Shown here in pieces: positions 33,178 through 41,861 of a stretch of 42,928 nucleotides of DNA; the first letter of the stretch is position 1, and the number at the start of each line of letters is the position of its first letter. The translations under genes and the position numbers were made by a program. A model generated the notes under the pieces. The model made no database searches, had not been told where the DNA came from, and saw nothing but the letters and a program-made list of their open reading frames with translations. The stretch lies in NCBI GenBank assembly GCA_964643725.1, contig CAZXTL010000016.1:1-42928 (forward strand). Direction: 5' to 3'. The DNA comes from DYQY01 sp964643725. Lineage in GTDB: Bacteria > Margulisbacteria > Riflemargulisbacteria > GWF2-35-9 > DYQY01.

Positions 33178-33849
33178 ATGAACATTTCACAAATTATAGA
33201 AGAGTTAAGAAAGTATTCTAACCCATCTCAGATAGCGGGTATGCAAAGGTTTGGAATAAATCCTGAGAAGACTTATGTTGTTAAAATTCCAATAATGAGA
33301 GACATCGCCAAGAAGATTAAAACAGACCAGCAGTTAGCTTTGCAATTATGGGATTATGGCTACAGAGAAACACAAATAATTGCTAGCATGATAGCTGACC
33401 CTACTCAAGTTAGTGATGAACTTATGGATAAATTTGCGAGTACATTTTCTTATTGGGAGATTTGTGACCAGTTCTGTATGAACCTTTTTGAAAAGATGCC
33501 AAATGCCTATGAGAAAGCATTAGAATTTAGTTATAGAGAGCCAACCTTTGAGAAAAGGACTGGGTTTGTGTTGATGACCAGACTGGCAGTTAGCGATAAA
33601 AAAGCTGTAGATGATAAATTTTACCCTTTTTTCGACAGAATCATACATGAGTCTTGCGATAGCAGGAATGATGTTAAAAAAGGCGTTAATTGGGCCCTTC
33701 GACAAATAGGTAAAAGAAATGTTAGGCTTAGAGAGAAGGCACTTATAACTATCGAAGCTATACTCAAGCACAAAGATTCTGTAAAATGGGTAGCAATGGA
33801 TGCAAAAAGGGAACTAATGGATGTTAAAATTATTCAAAGAATCAAATAA
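33178..33849 (+). CDS. AlkD-like DNA alkylation repair protein
   Basis: A 223-residue HEAT-like repeat protein of the DNA alkylation repair (AlkD/AlkC) family, which removes alkylated bases without flipping them. Typical features are the N-terminal helix and NPSQIAGMQRFGINPEKTYVV-like segment, KIPIMRDIAKKI, the ETQIIASMIAD helix, WEICDQFCMNLF, KRTGFVLMTRLAV and VKKGVNWALRQIGKRN. The catalytic Trp/Asp/Arg-type residues appear kept in these segments. It overlaps pth by 29 nt. It lies close to a spore-photoproduct-lyase-like gene, another lesion-repair fold. Confidence 0.86.
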   Translation: MNISQIIEELRKYSNPSQIAGMQRFGINPEKTYVVKIPIMRDIAKKIKTDQQLALQLWDYGYRETQIIASMIADPTQVSDELMDKFASTFSYWEICDQFCMNLFEKMPNAYEKALEFSYREPTFEKRTGFVLMTRLAVSDKKAVDDKFYPFFDRIIHESCDSRNDVKKGVNWALRQIGKRNVRLREKALITIEAILKHKDSVKWVAMDAKRELMDVKIIQRIK

Positions 33850-34423
33850 AGAAGAAATAAGTAATAGATTATTCATAATAGGGCTTGGGAATCCAGGAAC
33901 TGAATATGCTCGTACTAGGCACAATGTTGGTTATATGGCAGTTGATAAGCTTATTGAACATTGGCAGACATCAGAAAAAGGCTCAAAAAAAGGACTTTAT
34001 CAGTGTTTTGAGACATTTTTTAAGGGTGTGAAGGTCTATATTGTTAAGCCACTCACTTATATGAATCTTAGTGGTAAGGCAGTTCAATCAATTTGTTCTA
34101 TGTATAAATGTCAGCCAAATGAATTTGTTGTAGTTTATGATGATGTATCGATACCTTTAGGAAAGATTAGGATTAGAAAACAAGGTTCAGCTGGCGGGCA
34201 TAATGGGATAAAGTCTATTATTGAGGCAATTGGTCAAGATTTTCCTAGAATAAGGATTGGGATTGGCGATGAGCGTGATGGCAAGGACTTGAGTGGTCAT
34301 GTCCTCAGCAAGTTTAACAAAGAAGAAGAACAAGAGCTAAAATTGCTTTTGGATAGGGTTCCAGAGATAGTAGAAACCATTGTGAAAGATGGTATTGATG
34401 TAGCAATGAACGTGGTTAATTAA
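33821..34423 (+). CDS. pth: Peptidyl-tRNA hydrolase
   Basis: A 200-residue enzyme that frees tRNA from stalled peptides. Family motifs are IIGLGNPGTEYARTRHNVGY with the catalytic His34, KPLTYMNLSGKAV, VVYDDVSIPLGKIRIRKQGSAGGHNGIKSI and PRIRIGIG. Complete. Its ATG at 33821 lies within the alkD-like gene (29-nt overlap), with AGGGA about 10 nt upstream; the 15 residues before the conserved start are a native N-terminal extension or indicate a later non-ATG start. Confidence 0.96.
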   Translation: MLKLFKESNKEEISNRLFIIGLGNPGTEYARTRHNVGYMAVDKLIEHWQTSEKGSKKGLYQCFETFFKGVKVYIVKPLTYMNLSGKAVQSICSMYKCQPNEFVVVYDDVSIPLGKIRIRKQGSAGGHNGIKSIIEAIGQDFPRIRIGIGDERDGKDLSGHVLSKFNKEEEQELKLLLDRVPEIVETIVKDGIDVAMNVVN

Positions 34424-34490
34424 ATAAGTGGGATTATTTTTAGTTACTTGCGATAAATAAGATAGAATTTTATAGGAGGTACTTGCAAGA

Positions 34491-35597
34491 ATGATGCACA
34501 AAGTAGTTTCATTTGATAAACAAAGGATTTTAGTTACCGGAGGTTCTGGTTTTATTGGCAGTGTTACAGTTGCTAAACTAATTGAAGCTGGTCATGAGGT
34601 AGTTGTAGCAGATAATGGTTATAATTCAGTTCCAGAAGAAGTGATGAAAAGAATAGCAGATATTACTGGAACAAGGCCAGAATTTGTTCATACTGACTTT
34701 CGTTTTTTACCTGAGGTACAAAGATTGTTTTCTGGAAGAAAGTTTGACTCTGTTATTCATTTTGCTGCACTTAAAGCAGTTGGGGAATCCAATGCAACAC
34801 ACGCAAGAGCATTAGATTATTTCGATAATAACCTAGGTGCGTTATTAAATCTTCTTAGAGTTATGGATGAACAGAGTGTACGAAATCTTGTATTTAGCTC
34901 ATCTGCCACAGTTTATGGCAGTAATCCATATCCTTATGTTGAAACAATGCCGATAATAGCTCAATCTGGTAATGCTTATGGTTACACTAAGATTATGGGA
35001 GAAATGATTCTTCAGCAACTTACAAATGTTGATAAAGCGTTAAAGGATAGTGGGAAGTTAGATCCAGCAAAGGAATGGCATCTTGTTGCATTAAGATATT
35101 TTAATCCGATTGGTGCTTATCATTCCTTGGGAGACAATCCACAAGGTATACCTAATAATATTTTCCCCTTTATTTTGCAAACTGCTGCTGGAATTAGAAA
35201 AGAACTTACTATTTTTGGGTTTGATTTTGATAAAGATGACAAAGTATGTACTGATGGAACTTGTAAAAGAGATTATATAGATGTTCAGGATTTAGCTGCA
35301 TTTCATATTGCAGGTTTAAAATATGCATCAGAGAATCCTGGGTTTGAATTCGTTAATGGTGGTTCAGGGAAAGGGACTTCAGTTTTGGAGTTAGTTAATA
35401 CTTTTCAGGAGGCAACAGGACAAAAAGTTCCTTGGGTAAGAGGAGCTAGACGAGCTGGCGATTTGCCTGCTTTCTGGGCGGATGCTTCTAAGGCTGAGAG
35501 ACTTTTTGGATGGAAAACAACACGTTCAATTTCTGATATGTGCTTAGATGGCTGGGAATTTGCTAAAGGAGTTTTAGTTCCAAAAGGAAGAGGGTAA
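34491..35597 (+). CDS. galE: UDP-glucose 4-epimerase
   Basis: A 368-residue extended short-chain dehydrogenase that interconverts UDP-glucose and UDP-galactose (or the N-acetyl forms). It has the NAD motif ILVTGGSGFIGS (about 13-24), FAALKAVGES, FSSSATVYG with the catalytic Ser, and the YxxxK pair Tyr163/Lys167 in NAYGYTKIMGE. CKRDYIDVQDLA and the C-terminal region are typical of GalE. Complete. Two ATGs are in tandem; AGGAGG lies 11 nt before the first. It converges on the RidA-like gene with a 13-bp gap. Confidence 0.93.
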   Translation: MMHKVVSFDKQRILVTGGSGFIGSVTVAKLIEAGHEVVVADNGYNSVPEEVMKRIADITGTRPEFVHTDFRFLPEVQRLFSGRKFDSVIHFAALKAVGESNATHARALDYFDNNLGALLNLLRVMDEQSVRNLVFSSSATVYGSNPYPYVETMPIIAQSGNAYGYTKIMGEMILQQLTNVDKALKDSGKLDPAKEWHLVALRYFNPIGAYHSLGDNPQGIPNNIFPFILQTAAGIRKELTIFGFDFDKDDKVCTDGTCKRDYIDVQDLAAFHIAGLKYASENPGFEFVNGGSGKGTSVLELVNTFQEATGQKVPWVRGARRAGDLPAFWADASKAERLFGWKTTRSISDMCLDGWEFAKGVLVPKGRG

Positions 35598-35610
35598 TAA
35601 ACGGTAAGAA

Positions 35611-36867
35611 TTAATCGATTCTAGTTGCTCCAGCCCAAGCCTCTATTTCAAATAACCAGTCTATGCGACAAACATTAGCTCTAACAAATAAACAAGGTGT
35701 ATTGGGAAAGTTTTTTCTAACAATATCATGTGCTGTGTCACGAGCAATTTCAAAGTCTTTTTGAGAATACCTTTTAGGTTTTTTAGGCTTTGCAATGTAA
35801 GCTCTAGTTGAAAAGAATTGTTCAAGAGACATGTTACGTTGTTCAGCAACGCGTTTCATGTTTAGTATTGATAGTTCGGTTTGTTTAGCGACATTGCCTT
35901 TATGGATTACAGCTTCATATTCTACTGAGGCAGTTCCTGATACAAGTAATGTTTCGCCACGAGGAGTGATAACCGAGAAACCCCTAGAGAAAGCAGGAGG
36001 AGCTTGTGTCTTTTTGTCTTCACCTAATTGTAAGGATGTTTCGTGGTATTTAAATGGATTTGTTTGGAAAGGGTTTGTGACAGGTTGTCCTTGTACTGAA
36101 GGGTCTGTTGTTTTTATTGCAACCAATTCAAGTAAGATAGATCCATCTGCCATATCAATTCCTGTTGAGGCAGGAGGCACCTTGCCGTTCCAAGACTTAG
36201 CATCAGGATTGCCTATTTTGAAAGAAAGATCTTTAAAAAAAGCTGCTCTTGCGTTATTCATGTTTTGATAGTTTTCGCCGATGCTGTCATCAACGGCAAT
36301 AATATTTTTTTGATAAATCCATGTTCTGGCAACTTGTCCAAAAGAGAATCCATTTTGTTCAAGTATTACATTTGCTTGTTGGAAGACACTCGTTGCTTCG
36401 TTATAAGGCCCAATTACTGTTTTTGTAGGTTTAACTCCAGATAAGAACGCCCACTCAGTATTCTCAAATTTTAATATGCTTATATTATTATTTATTCGGT
36501 TAGGGATAAGTTCACTGATTTGTACTTCCATTAAACATTCTTCTCCAAAGGCAGGTGGTTGTGGAATTATACTGAAAGCGGCTGTTTTTCCTCCAAAGTA
36601 AAAGGTTAATTCGGTTTGTATTTGTTCTGCCTCTTTAAGGTTTTTTGTGAATATTTGAGTTCTTAATATATTGTCAGTAGATAGATTGTTTCTTTCCAAA
36701 ATAGCATCAAGTTGTGCTAGATTGTTCCTAAGTTGAGCAATTACTCCTTTTCCAGAGGTTGGTGCTATGGCTACATTTATTAGCTTGGAACCACATAGAT
36801 TTCCTATGGAGGATAGCGTAATATTGCAGGGAACTAATGTTGTAATAGCAATTAATTTGTTTAACAT
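35611..36867 (-). CDS. Triple RidA-fold protein, chorismatase-like (FkbO/Hyg5/XanB2 type)
   Basis: A 418-residue protein built from three RidA/YjgF-like units, at about residues 30-118, 138-253 and 294-413. The second and third resemble the two halves of FkbO/Hyg5/XanB2 chorismatases: VARTWIYQKNI followed by ENYQNMNNARAAFF and PPASTGIDM, then LLVSGTASVEYEAVIHKGNV-like sequence and LFEIEAW. The first unit (NNLAQLDAILERNNLSTDNI…) is extra. Single RidA proteins deaminate reactive imines; chorismatases hydrolyse chorismate. The exact activity is not predictable. I chose the ATG at 36865-36867; the frame extends nine codons to a TTG with no better ribosome-binding site. Confidence 0.72.
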   Translation of the reverse strand: MLNKLIAITTLVPCNITLSSIGNLCGSKLINVAIAPTSGKGVIAQLRNNLAQLDAILERNNLSTDNILRTQIFTKNLKEAEQIQTELTFYFGGKTAAFSIIPQPPAFGEECLMEVQISELIPNRINNNISILKFENTEWAFLSGVKPTKTVIGPYNEATSVFQQANVILEQNGFSFGQVARTWIYQKNIIAVDDSIGENYQNMNNARAAFFKDLSFKIGNPDAKSWNGKVPPASTGIDMADGSILLELVAIKTTDPSVQGQPVTNPFQTNPFKYHETSLQLGEDKKTQAPPAFSRGFSVITPRGETLLVSGTASVEYEAVIHKGNVAKQTELSILNMKRVAEQRNMSLEQFFSTRAYIAKPKKPKRYSQKDFEIARDTAHDIVRKNFPNTPCLFVRANVCRIDWLFEIEAWAGATRID

Positions 36868-36920
36868 TAGGAATATATCGAAGCAACATAACAAAGGTTG
36901 CAGTGAATATTAAAAAAGTT

Positions 36921-37727
36921 TTATTTGCCCCAGGTGTAAGAGAATGAATAGACTATTTGTTCAGAAACATTATAAGGTACTTCAACCGCATAACGTAGAG
37001 CTCCAAGTCCTTTTTGTTCAAGTACTAAAGGAAGGTCGAATCCAAGCGCGTAGCCTGTTTCGCTAGCACCAAAATTTAGCATAATGTTGTCATTTACCAT
37101 GACAGCAATTCCAGAGGTGTATTTTATTTTCTCGTCTGTTTTCCTTATAAAGCTTAATTTATTTGACCACATAATTTGATTCCATGGGATAAAGTTAAAT
37201 CCAAAAGCAATTGTTGGAGGTAAGTCAGCATCTAGGATAGCATTTGTGTTTTTGAAAAAATGTTCAAGTGTAATCCCAAAGTAGAGATTGCTTTTGACGT
37301 CAGCGTAACTCATGCCAAGTAATGTCGACCAAGTAGCGTTTGATAGTCCATTTTCTGCAATAGTGATTGTTTCATAAGTTAATCCCCAAGAGAAGTTTTT
37401 ATTTATTTTTGAACCATATCCAAGTAGTCCTATCTTGATATTTTTAGTAGAAGCTAATTCTTGTAGGTTCATTTCACCGATACCAAAGCCATTTATTACC
37501 ATATAGTTGATTCCATGACTTTTTGTTTTAATTCCTGTTGTGTCTATTTGCTGATTGCTAAAAGCAAATTTTGTTTGGTGTAAAAAAGCAGGGTTAATAA
37601 GTAACGCTTCATGATTGATGATATAGGCTATGTTTGATTTTCCAGTGCTTATATCAGAAACACTAGTTAGATTATAGGAAAACCCAATGGATATAAGTAA
37701 AAATATAAGAAAGATTAGTTTATTCAT
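36921..37727 (-). CDS. Secreted beta-barrel-like protein
   Basis: A 268-residue protein with a signal peptide (MNKLIFLIFLLISIGFSYN) and alternating beta strands ending in YSFSYTWGK, an aromatic-ended C-terminus as in outer-membrane barrels. Features recall PorV/UPF0164-like proteins, such as ALLINPAFL near the N-terminus, but I cannot assign a family. The ATG at 37725-37727 lies in an 8-nt overlap (ATGAATAA) with the lipoprotein gene, so the two are coupled and probably work together in the outer envelope. Confidence 0.68.
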   Translation of the reverse strand: MNKLIFLIFLLISIGFSYNLTSVSDISTGKSNIAYIINHEALLINPAFLHQTKFAFSNQQIDTTGIKTKSHGINYMVINGFGIGEMNLQELASTKNIKIGLLGYGSKINKNFSWGLTYETITIAENGLSNATWSTLLGMSYADVKSNLYFGITLEHFFKNTNAILDADLPPTIAFGFNFIPWNQIMWSNKLSFIRKTDEKIKYTSGIAVMVNDNIMLNFGASETGYALGFDLPLVLEQKGLGALRYAVEVPYNVSEQIVYSFSYTWGK

Positions 37728-39288
37728 TTGTGTCTTTGTTAGTAGCAATATTAGTAGAAGGAGATTGTTTTTCAGGAATGCTTAAGGCGTTAAGTCCATC
37801 ATCATTGGAAATATATTTTTCAAATTGGCTACTCTTTATTAAAGAATTTAGCATTTTTTTGAGTTCAATATCTTCTATTTTGGAAGCAAAGAACTTAACA
37901 TTGGTAAGTAGTTTCCCTGCAGGTTGATTACTACTTATTGTTCCGGTTTGCGTTAGGATATCTTCTAATAGTAGCTTAACAGTTTTTAGTTCTTCAGAAG
38001 CTCTTGCTTTTTGAACAGAGAAGGCAATATTTTGTTTGGCTTTATAAACAGAAGCGAGCGATTTTAGTTCCAACATAAAAAATCTTAGGTATTCGTTGGT
38101 GTCATAAAATTTGTTTATTATATTAACATTTTGCTGAAAAAGTTCGTCTAAAGCATAGAAATCACTTGTGCTTTTAATTGTTAAGTTTTTTTCTAAGGCA
38201 GAGAGTAGGTCAGGAAGATTTTCTTTGGTCATATTTTTATTAATAAATACAACGATGTCTTGAACTTCAGCATATGAAGTTTCATTCTTTGCGACATCTT
38301 TTAGTTGTAGCAAGGTGCATAGAGCAGATACTGATTCTTTAGAAGGTATCATTTTAATCAAGGTTTTAGCTAAAATAACAGCGTTTTCTGTAAGTTGATA
38401 ATTATAATCCATGAAGGTTGCAGCAAAGTATTTCAAGTTTTCTGTTGAAAGATTATTTTCTAAGTGTTTCATGATTTTAGGTTCAGTATCATTTTTAAGA
38501 ACAGCTTGTCCTATTAGGAAGCTAAATGTTTTGGGTTCGTTATATTTTAAAAAGATATCTGTAATGAGTTTGTTTTCAATTGGAGAGGTGGTTTTAGTAA
38601 TGTTTAAAAGAGGTTCAATTATTTTATTGTCATCCATAAGCTGCATGGCTTTAATAAGGCTGGGACGATCTATAATTTTTTTAGATTGGATCAAAGTTGT
38701 TAAAAAGGATTGTGTTTTAGGCAAGTTGTAGAGTGCTAGAAGCTGGTAATAGTTAAGAAGATAATCTGATGACAAATTATTGGTTATACCTTTATCTTTT
38801 TTTTCTTTAATTTCAGAATCATATTTCTGAACAGAATCTGAGTATAGATTAATCATCATTGTGGTTATTTCTTCTGATTGTAATTCAGCTAGAGCAGAAG
38901 CATAATATTTTTTATTTTCTAGATTAGTTTTTTCTGCTATTCCTGCTAAAACGATGCATCTATAGTCCGGGGTGCTGTTGTAAGCTATGATTAGGTCACA
39001 TACTAATAGTTTAGAGGCACTATCTTTGTTAGAAATGATTTCTTGTTGAAATTCAGGAACAATTACTTGGTCTTTTAATCTTAATATTCTTTTTTGTGCT
39101 TCTTGTTTTGTTTCAAGAGAATAACTAGCGCTGTCACCTTTTACTATTTCCCAGTAAAGTTTAGTTGCTTCAGTAGGTTTGTTCAGTTTTTCTAATTTAT
39201 CACCATCATCAAGGCTTACTTGGCATCCAGCTAAGAAGAATGCAGAAGCAAGAAGAAGTGGAATGAATATTTTAGAAAGTTTTGTCAT
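37720..39288 (-). CDS. Lipoprotein of unknown function
   Basis: A 522-residue protein with a lipobox (LLLASAFFLAGC, Cys22) after a short signal sequence. The mature part is helical and charged, probably TPR-like or HEAT-like (the early part, KLEKLNKPTEATKLYWEIVKGDSASYSLETKQEA, resembles a TPR hairpin). It is exported and lipid-anchored in the inner or outer membrane. GGGGGAT precedes the ATG and a good promoter lies upstream. It is translated together with the beta-barrel-like protein downstream. I do not recognise the family. Confidence 0.75.
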   Translation of the reverse strand: MTKLSKIFIPLLLASAFFLAGCQVSLDDGDKLEKLNKPTEATKLYWEIVKGDSASYSLETKQEAQKRILRLKDQVIVPEFQQEIISNKDSASKLLVCDLIIAYNSTPDYRCIVLAGIAEKTNLENKKYYASALAELQSEEITTMMINLYSDSVQKYDSEIKEKKDKGITNNLSSDYLLNYYQLLALYNLPKTQSFLTTLIQSKKIIDRPSLIKAMQLMDDNKIIEPLLNITKTTSPIENKLITDIFLKYNEPKTFSFLIGQAVLKNDTEPKIMKHLENNLSTENLKYFAATFMDYNYQLTENAVILAKTLIKMIPSKESVSALCTLLQLKDVAKNETSYAEVQDIVVFINKNMTKENLPDLLSALEKNLTIKSTSDFYALDELFQQNVNIINKFYDTNEYLRFFMLELKSLASVYKAKQNIAFSVQKARASEELKTVKLLLEDILTQTGTISSNQPAGKLLTNVKFFASKIEDIELKKMLNSLIKSSQFEKYISNDDGLNALSIPEKQSPSTNIATNKDTNE

Positions 39289-39321
39289 ATTAAATCAAAT
39301 CCCCCGAAAACGATTTATCTT

Positions 39322-39350
39322 ATTATATTTTATTTATAAGTTAAGCACAA
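39322..39350 (-). promoter_or_regulatory. Promoter of the lipoprotein-barrel operon
   Basis: TTGTGC (39345-39350), a 17-bp spacer and TATAAT (39322-39327), on the minus strand, with GGGGGAT as the ribosome-binding site before the ATG at 39286-39288. This is a conventional leadered promoter. Confidence 0.6.
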
Positions 39351-39418
39351 AACAATAATTAAGAGAATGATAAAAACATATATATGATAATTATGTGTTG
39401 TGTTGTAAATCTGTATGA

Positions 39419-39424
39419 TATAAT
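39419..39424 (+). promoter_or_regulatory. -10 box of the aminotransferase gene
   Basis: TATAAT about 24 nt before the ATG at 39449, with AAGGAG at 39437-39442. The -35 region is a TTGTGT-like stretch with a short spacer. Confidence 0.45.
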
Positions 39425-39448
39425 TTTCTAAAAAATAAGGAGTTGCTT

Positions 39449-40744
39449 ATGGACAAACAAGCTGTAGAAATAAATCAAATTATACAAAAAAGTAGTTCAA
39501 TCGTTTATGATTTGTTGGGAGAAAAAGGAAAGAACGCATTTTTCCCAAAATCAGGGATACTTTCACAATCAGCTCAAGCAAATGGTAAGAAGATAAATGC
39601 AACTATTGGTATTGCAACTGAAGATGATGGTTCTCCAATGAGGCTTGACTCTCTTTCTGATAGCATTAAATTGAGTCCTGACAAGGCTTTTCCTTATGCT
39701 CCAAGTTATGGTAGACCTGATATAAGAGCAAAGTGGCATGAACATATTTATGAAAAGAATCCTTCTTTAAAGGATAAGCCAATAAGCTTGCCTGTTGTTA
39801 CAAATGCTTTAACTCATGGGTTAAGTATTGTTGGTCAGATGTTTTTTAATCCAGACGAAAAGCTTATTCTGCCAGACCTTTATTGGGAGAATTATGGCCT
39901 TGTATTTGAACAACCTTTTGGGATTGTGCTTGATACGTGTAATACATTTAAGGGCGAAGGGTTTGATGTTTGGGCATTAGAGGAGAAGCTATCTGATAAT
40001 ACTGTTGGCAAGAAAGCAGTTTTGTTAAATTTCCCGAATAATCCTACAGGGTATACTCCAACAACAGAAGAAGTGAAATCTATTGTTAAGATTATCAAGA
40101 AATCAGCGCAACAGGGCAATAAATTGTTGGTTATACTGGATGATGCCTATTTCGGGCTTGTTTATAAAAAGAATATTTATACTGAGTCTTTATTTGCTGA
40201 ATTAGCAGACCTACATGAAAATGTGTTGGCTATTAAAATAGACGGACCAACCAAAGAAGATTACGTTTGGGGTTTTAGAGTAGGGTTTATTACATATGCT
40301 ATAAAAGGTGGAGACAAGGACTTATATTCTGCGTTAGAAGCCAAAACAGCAGGTCTTATTAGAGGTAATATTTCTAATTCCTCCAATCTTTCACAATCAT
40401 TACTTATGACAGCTTATAGTTGTCCTAATTATACTAAAGAGAAGCAAAAGAAATATGAGATACTAAAGACAAGGTATGAGGCAGTTGGTAAGGTTTTAGC
40501 AGAAAAGAAAGAATATAAGAAATTCTTTACAGCGTTACCATTTAATTCTGGTTATTTTATGTGTGTTCGTCTAGCTAAGGGTATTGAAGGTGAAGCATTA
40601 AGAAAGCTGTTGTTAGATGAATTTGATACAGGAGTTATCTGGGCAAGTGGAGTTATGAGAATAGCCTTTTCTGCAGTGCCAGAGAAGATGATTCCTGAGC
40701 TTTTTGAGAATTTATATAAAGCTTGTAAGAAAATAGTTTCTTAG
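39449..40744 (+). CDS. PLP-dependent aminotransferase, class I/II
   Basis: A 431-residue fold-type I aminotransferase. It has ILPDLYWENY, NFPNNPTGY (about 194-202), ILDDAYFGLVY (about 229-239) and the likely PLP Lys at about 269 in DGPTKEDYVWGFRVG, with the phosphate-binding Arg. Amino-acid specificity cannot be told. I take the ATG at 39449, six nt after AAGGAG, over a TTG two codons earlier. The stop directly abuts a palindromic element that may end transcription. Confidence 0.92.
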   Translation: MDKQAVEINQIIQKSSSIVYDLLGEKGKNAFFPKSGILSQSAQANGKKINATIGIATEDDGSPMRLDSLSDSIKLSPDKAFPYAPSYGRPDIRAKWHEHIYEKNPSLKDKPISLPVVTNALTHGLSIVGQMFFNPDEKLILPDLYWENYGLVFEQPFGIVLDTCNTFKGEGFDVWALEEKLSDNTVGKKAVLLNFPNNPTGYTPTTEEVKSIVKIIKKSAQQGNKLLVILDDAYFGLVYKKNIYTESLFAELADLHENVLAIKIDGPTKEDYVWGFRVGFITYAIKGGDKDLYSALEAKTAGLIRGNISNSSNLSQSLLMTAYSCPNYTKEKQKKYEILKTRYEAVGKVLAEKKEYKKFFTALPFNSGYFMCVRLAKGIEGEALRKLLLDEFDTGVIWASGVMRIAFSAVPEKMIPELFENLYKACKKIVS

Positions 40745-40860
40745 AGTCCCCTCCGGCACGATGTGCCACCTCCCCAATTTGGGGAGGCTTTTTATTTTGA
40801 CTTATGATTTAGGCTCCCCAAATTGGGGAGCTGTCAGCCTTAGGCTGACAGAGGGGGACT
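40745..40860. repeat. 116-bp palindromic element with AGTCCC/GGGACT ends
   Basis: AGTCCCCTC (40745-40753) and GAGGGGGACT (40851-40860) are inverted ends. The two halves each contain a CTCCCCAA…TTGGGGAG palindrome. Further small hairpins are GGCAC/GTGCC and CTGTCAGCC-TTAG-GGCTGACAG. The right end extends into the bactofilin-like gene: its stop is in the TTAG loop. T-rich stretches follow the first palindrome, so it may also work as a bidirectional terminator. Confidence 0.8.
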
Positions 40861-41691
40861 TTCTTTTTTTCTAAGACCAGTTAAATAAAGAACCCCTGCA
40901 CCTAAAGCAAAAGTACAAATAACAATTGTAATTACTCCTCCGAATATAGGTAATAGTTTTAGTAGATGGAGAACTATTATGCCAATAATCGTTTCCCAAA
41001 CCATTGGGATTCCCTTTTTAGTGAATACTTTTGATGTTTTTTTGCCAAGTAACTGGATTATGGCGATTGATCCAAAGAACATAACAAGTATAAGTGTAAT
41101 GAAAAAGAGAGGAATTAATGTTATTCCGATTAAAGATATTAACAATAATACAGATATAGGTACGATAAGAAGGAATGATATTATGCCCACTCCCAATGTT
41201 TTCCAAGGTTTGCTTTCTGCAACAAATGAGATGCCCCCAATGGTTTTTGGAAATAATAGAACAATAAGTAGGATAACTAGCAAGAATGATAAACAGAGGA
41301 TGGGTTCAATATATTTAAAGATGCGTGGTTGTTTGGGTTGATAGACCTTTAGCGCATTACTAATTTTAGTTACTTGTTCAGATGATAAAGCTGTCGTTCC
41401 GCCTTCTAGCTTAGAGTTCCTAGATTTATCAATGGTTCCACCAATTACAACTAGCTCACCTTTTATTACGGCTTCTCTTCCGATGGACACATTGCCATAT
41501 AGGACTAGCACATTTTCTTCAACGGTTCCATTAATCGTAACGCTTCCGTTAATGCACACGACGTTTTGAACTGAATCATTTTTTTCAATAATAATATTTT
41601 CTCCATTTTTGAAAATGTTATTATCGGTATATCCTTGCAACAGCAGGATTGATATCATTAAAAAACTAATTATCAGGATTTTTTTGAACAT
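40840..41691 (-). CDS. Bactofilin-like polymer-forming protein with C-terminal membrane segments
   Basis: A 283-residue membrane protein. An N-terminal signal or anchor segment (MFKKILIISFLMISILLLQG) precedes a short beta-helix-like region (about 28-85) with repeats such as NGSVTINGTVEENVLVLYG, as in polymer-forming cytoskeletal/bactofilin-like domains. Then come about four membrane segments (about 120-270). The last residues (ESPPLSA) are read from a palindromic element. The ATG at 41689-41691 follows GGGGGTAAA; a TTG four codons upstream is less likely. Confidence 0.7.
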   Translation of the reverse strand: MFKKILIISFLMISILLLQGYTDNNIFKNGENIIIEKNDSVQNVVCINGSVTINGTVEENVLVLYGNVSIGREAVIKGELVVIGGTIDKSRNSKLEGGTTALSSEQVTKISNALKVYQPKQPRIFKYIEPILCLSFLLVILLIVLLFPKTIGGISFVAESKPWKTLGVGIISFLLIVPISVLLLISLIGITLIPLFFITLILVMFFGSIAIIQLLGKKTSKVFTKKGIPMVWETIIGIIVLHLLKLLPIFGGVITIVICTFALGAGVLYLTGLRKKESPPLSA

Positions 41692-41812
41692 TTTTACCCC
41701 CAACTAAACTAAGAATTTTGTGCCAATCATAATTTTATTATAGAATAGGATTAAGGGGAATGTTTTTAGAAAATATATGGGAATAATTAAAATTAGTTAC
41801 GATAGTATTAAG

Positions 41813-41832
41813 ATACTCTTTATAAAGGGTAT
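41813..41832. promoter_or_regulatory. Near-perfect 20-bp palindrome in a divergent promoter region
   Basis: ATACTCTTTATAAAGGGTAT is self-complementary at all but one symmetric pair. It overlaps the first base of a TATACT -10 box at 41832-41837, so it could be an operator for the following gene. GAGG lies about 8 nt before its ATG. Confidence 0.4.
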
Positions 41833-41861
41833 ATACTTATTATTAACAATGAGGTAAGAAA

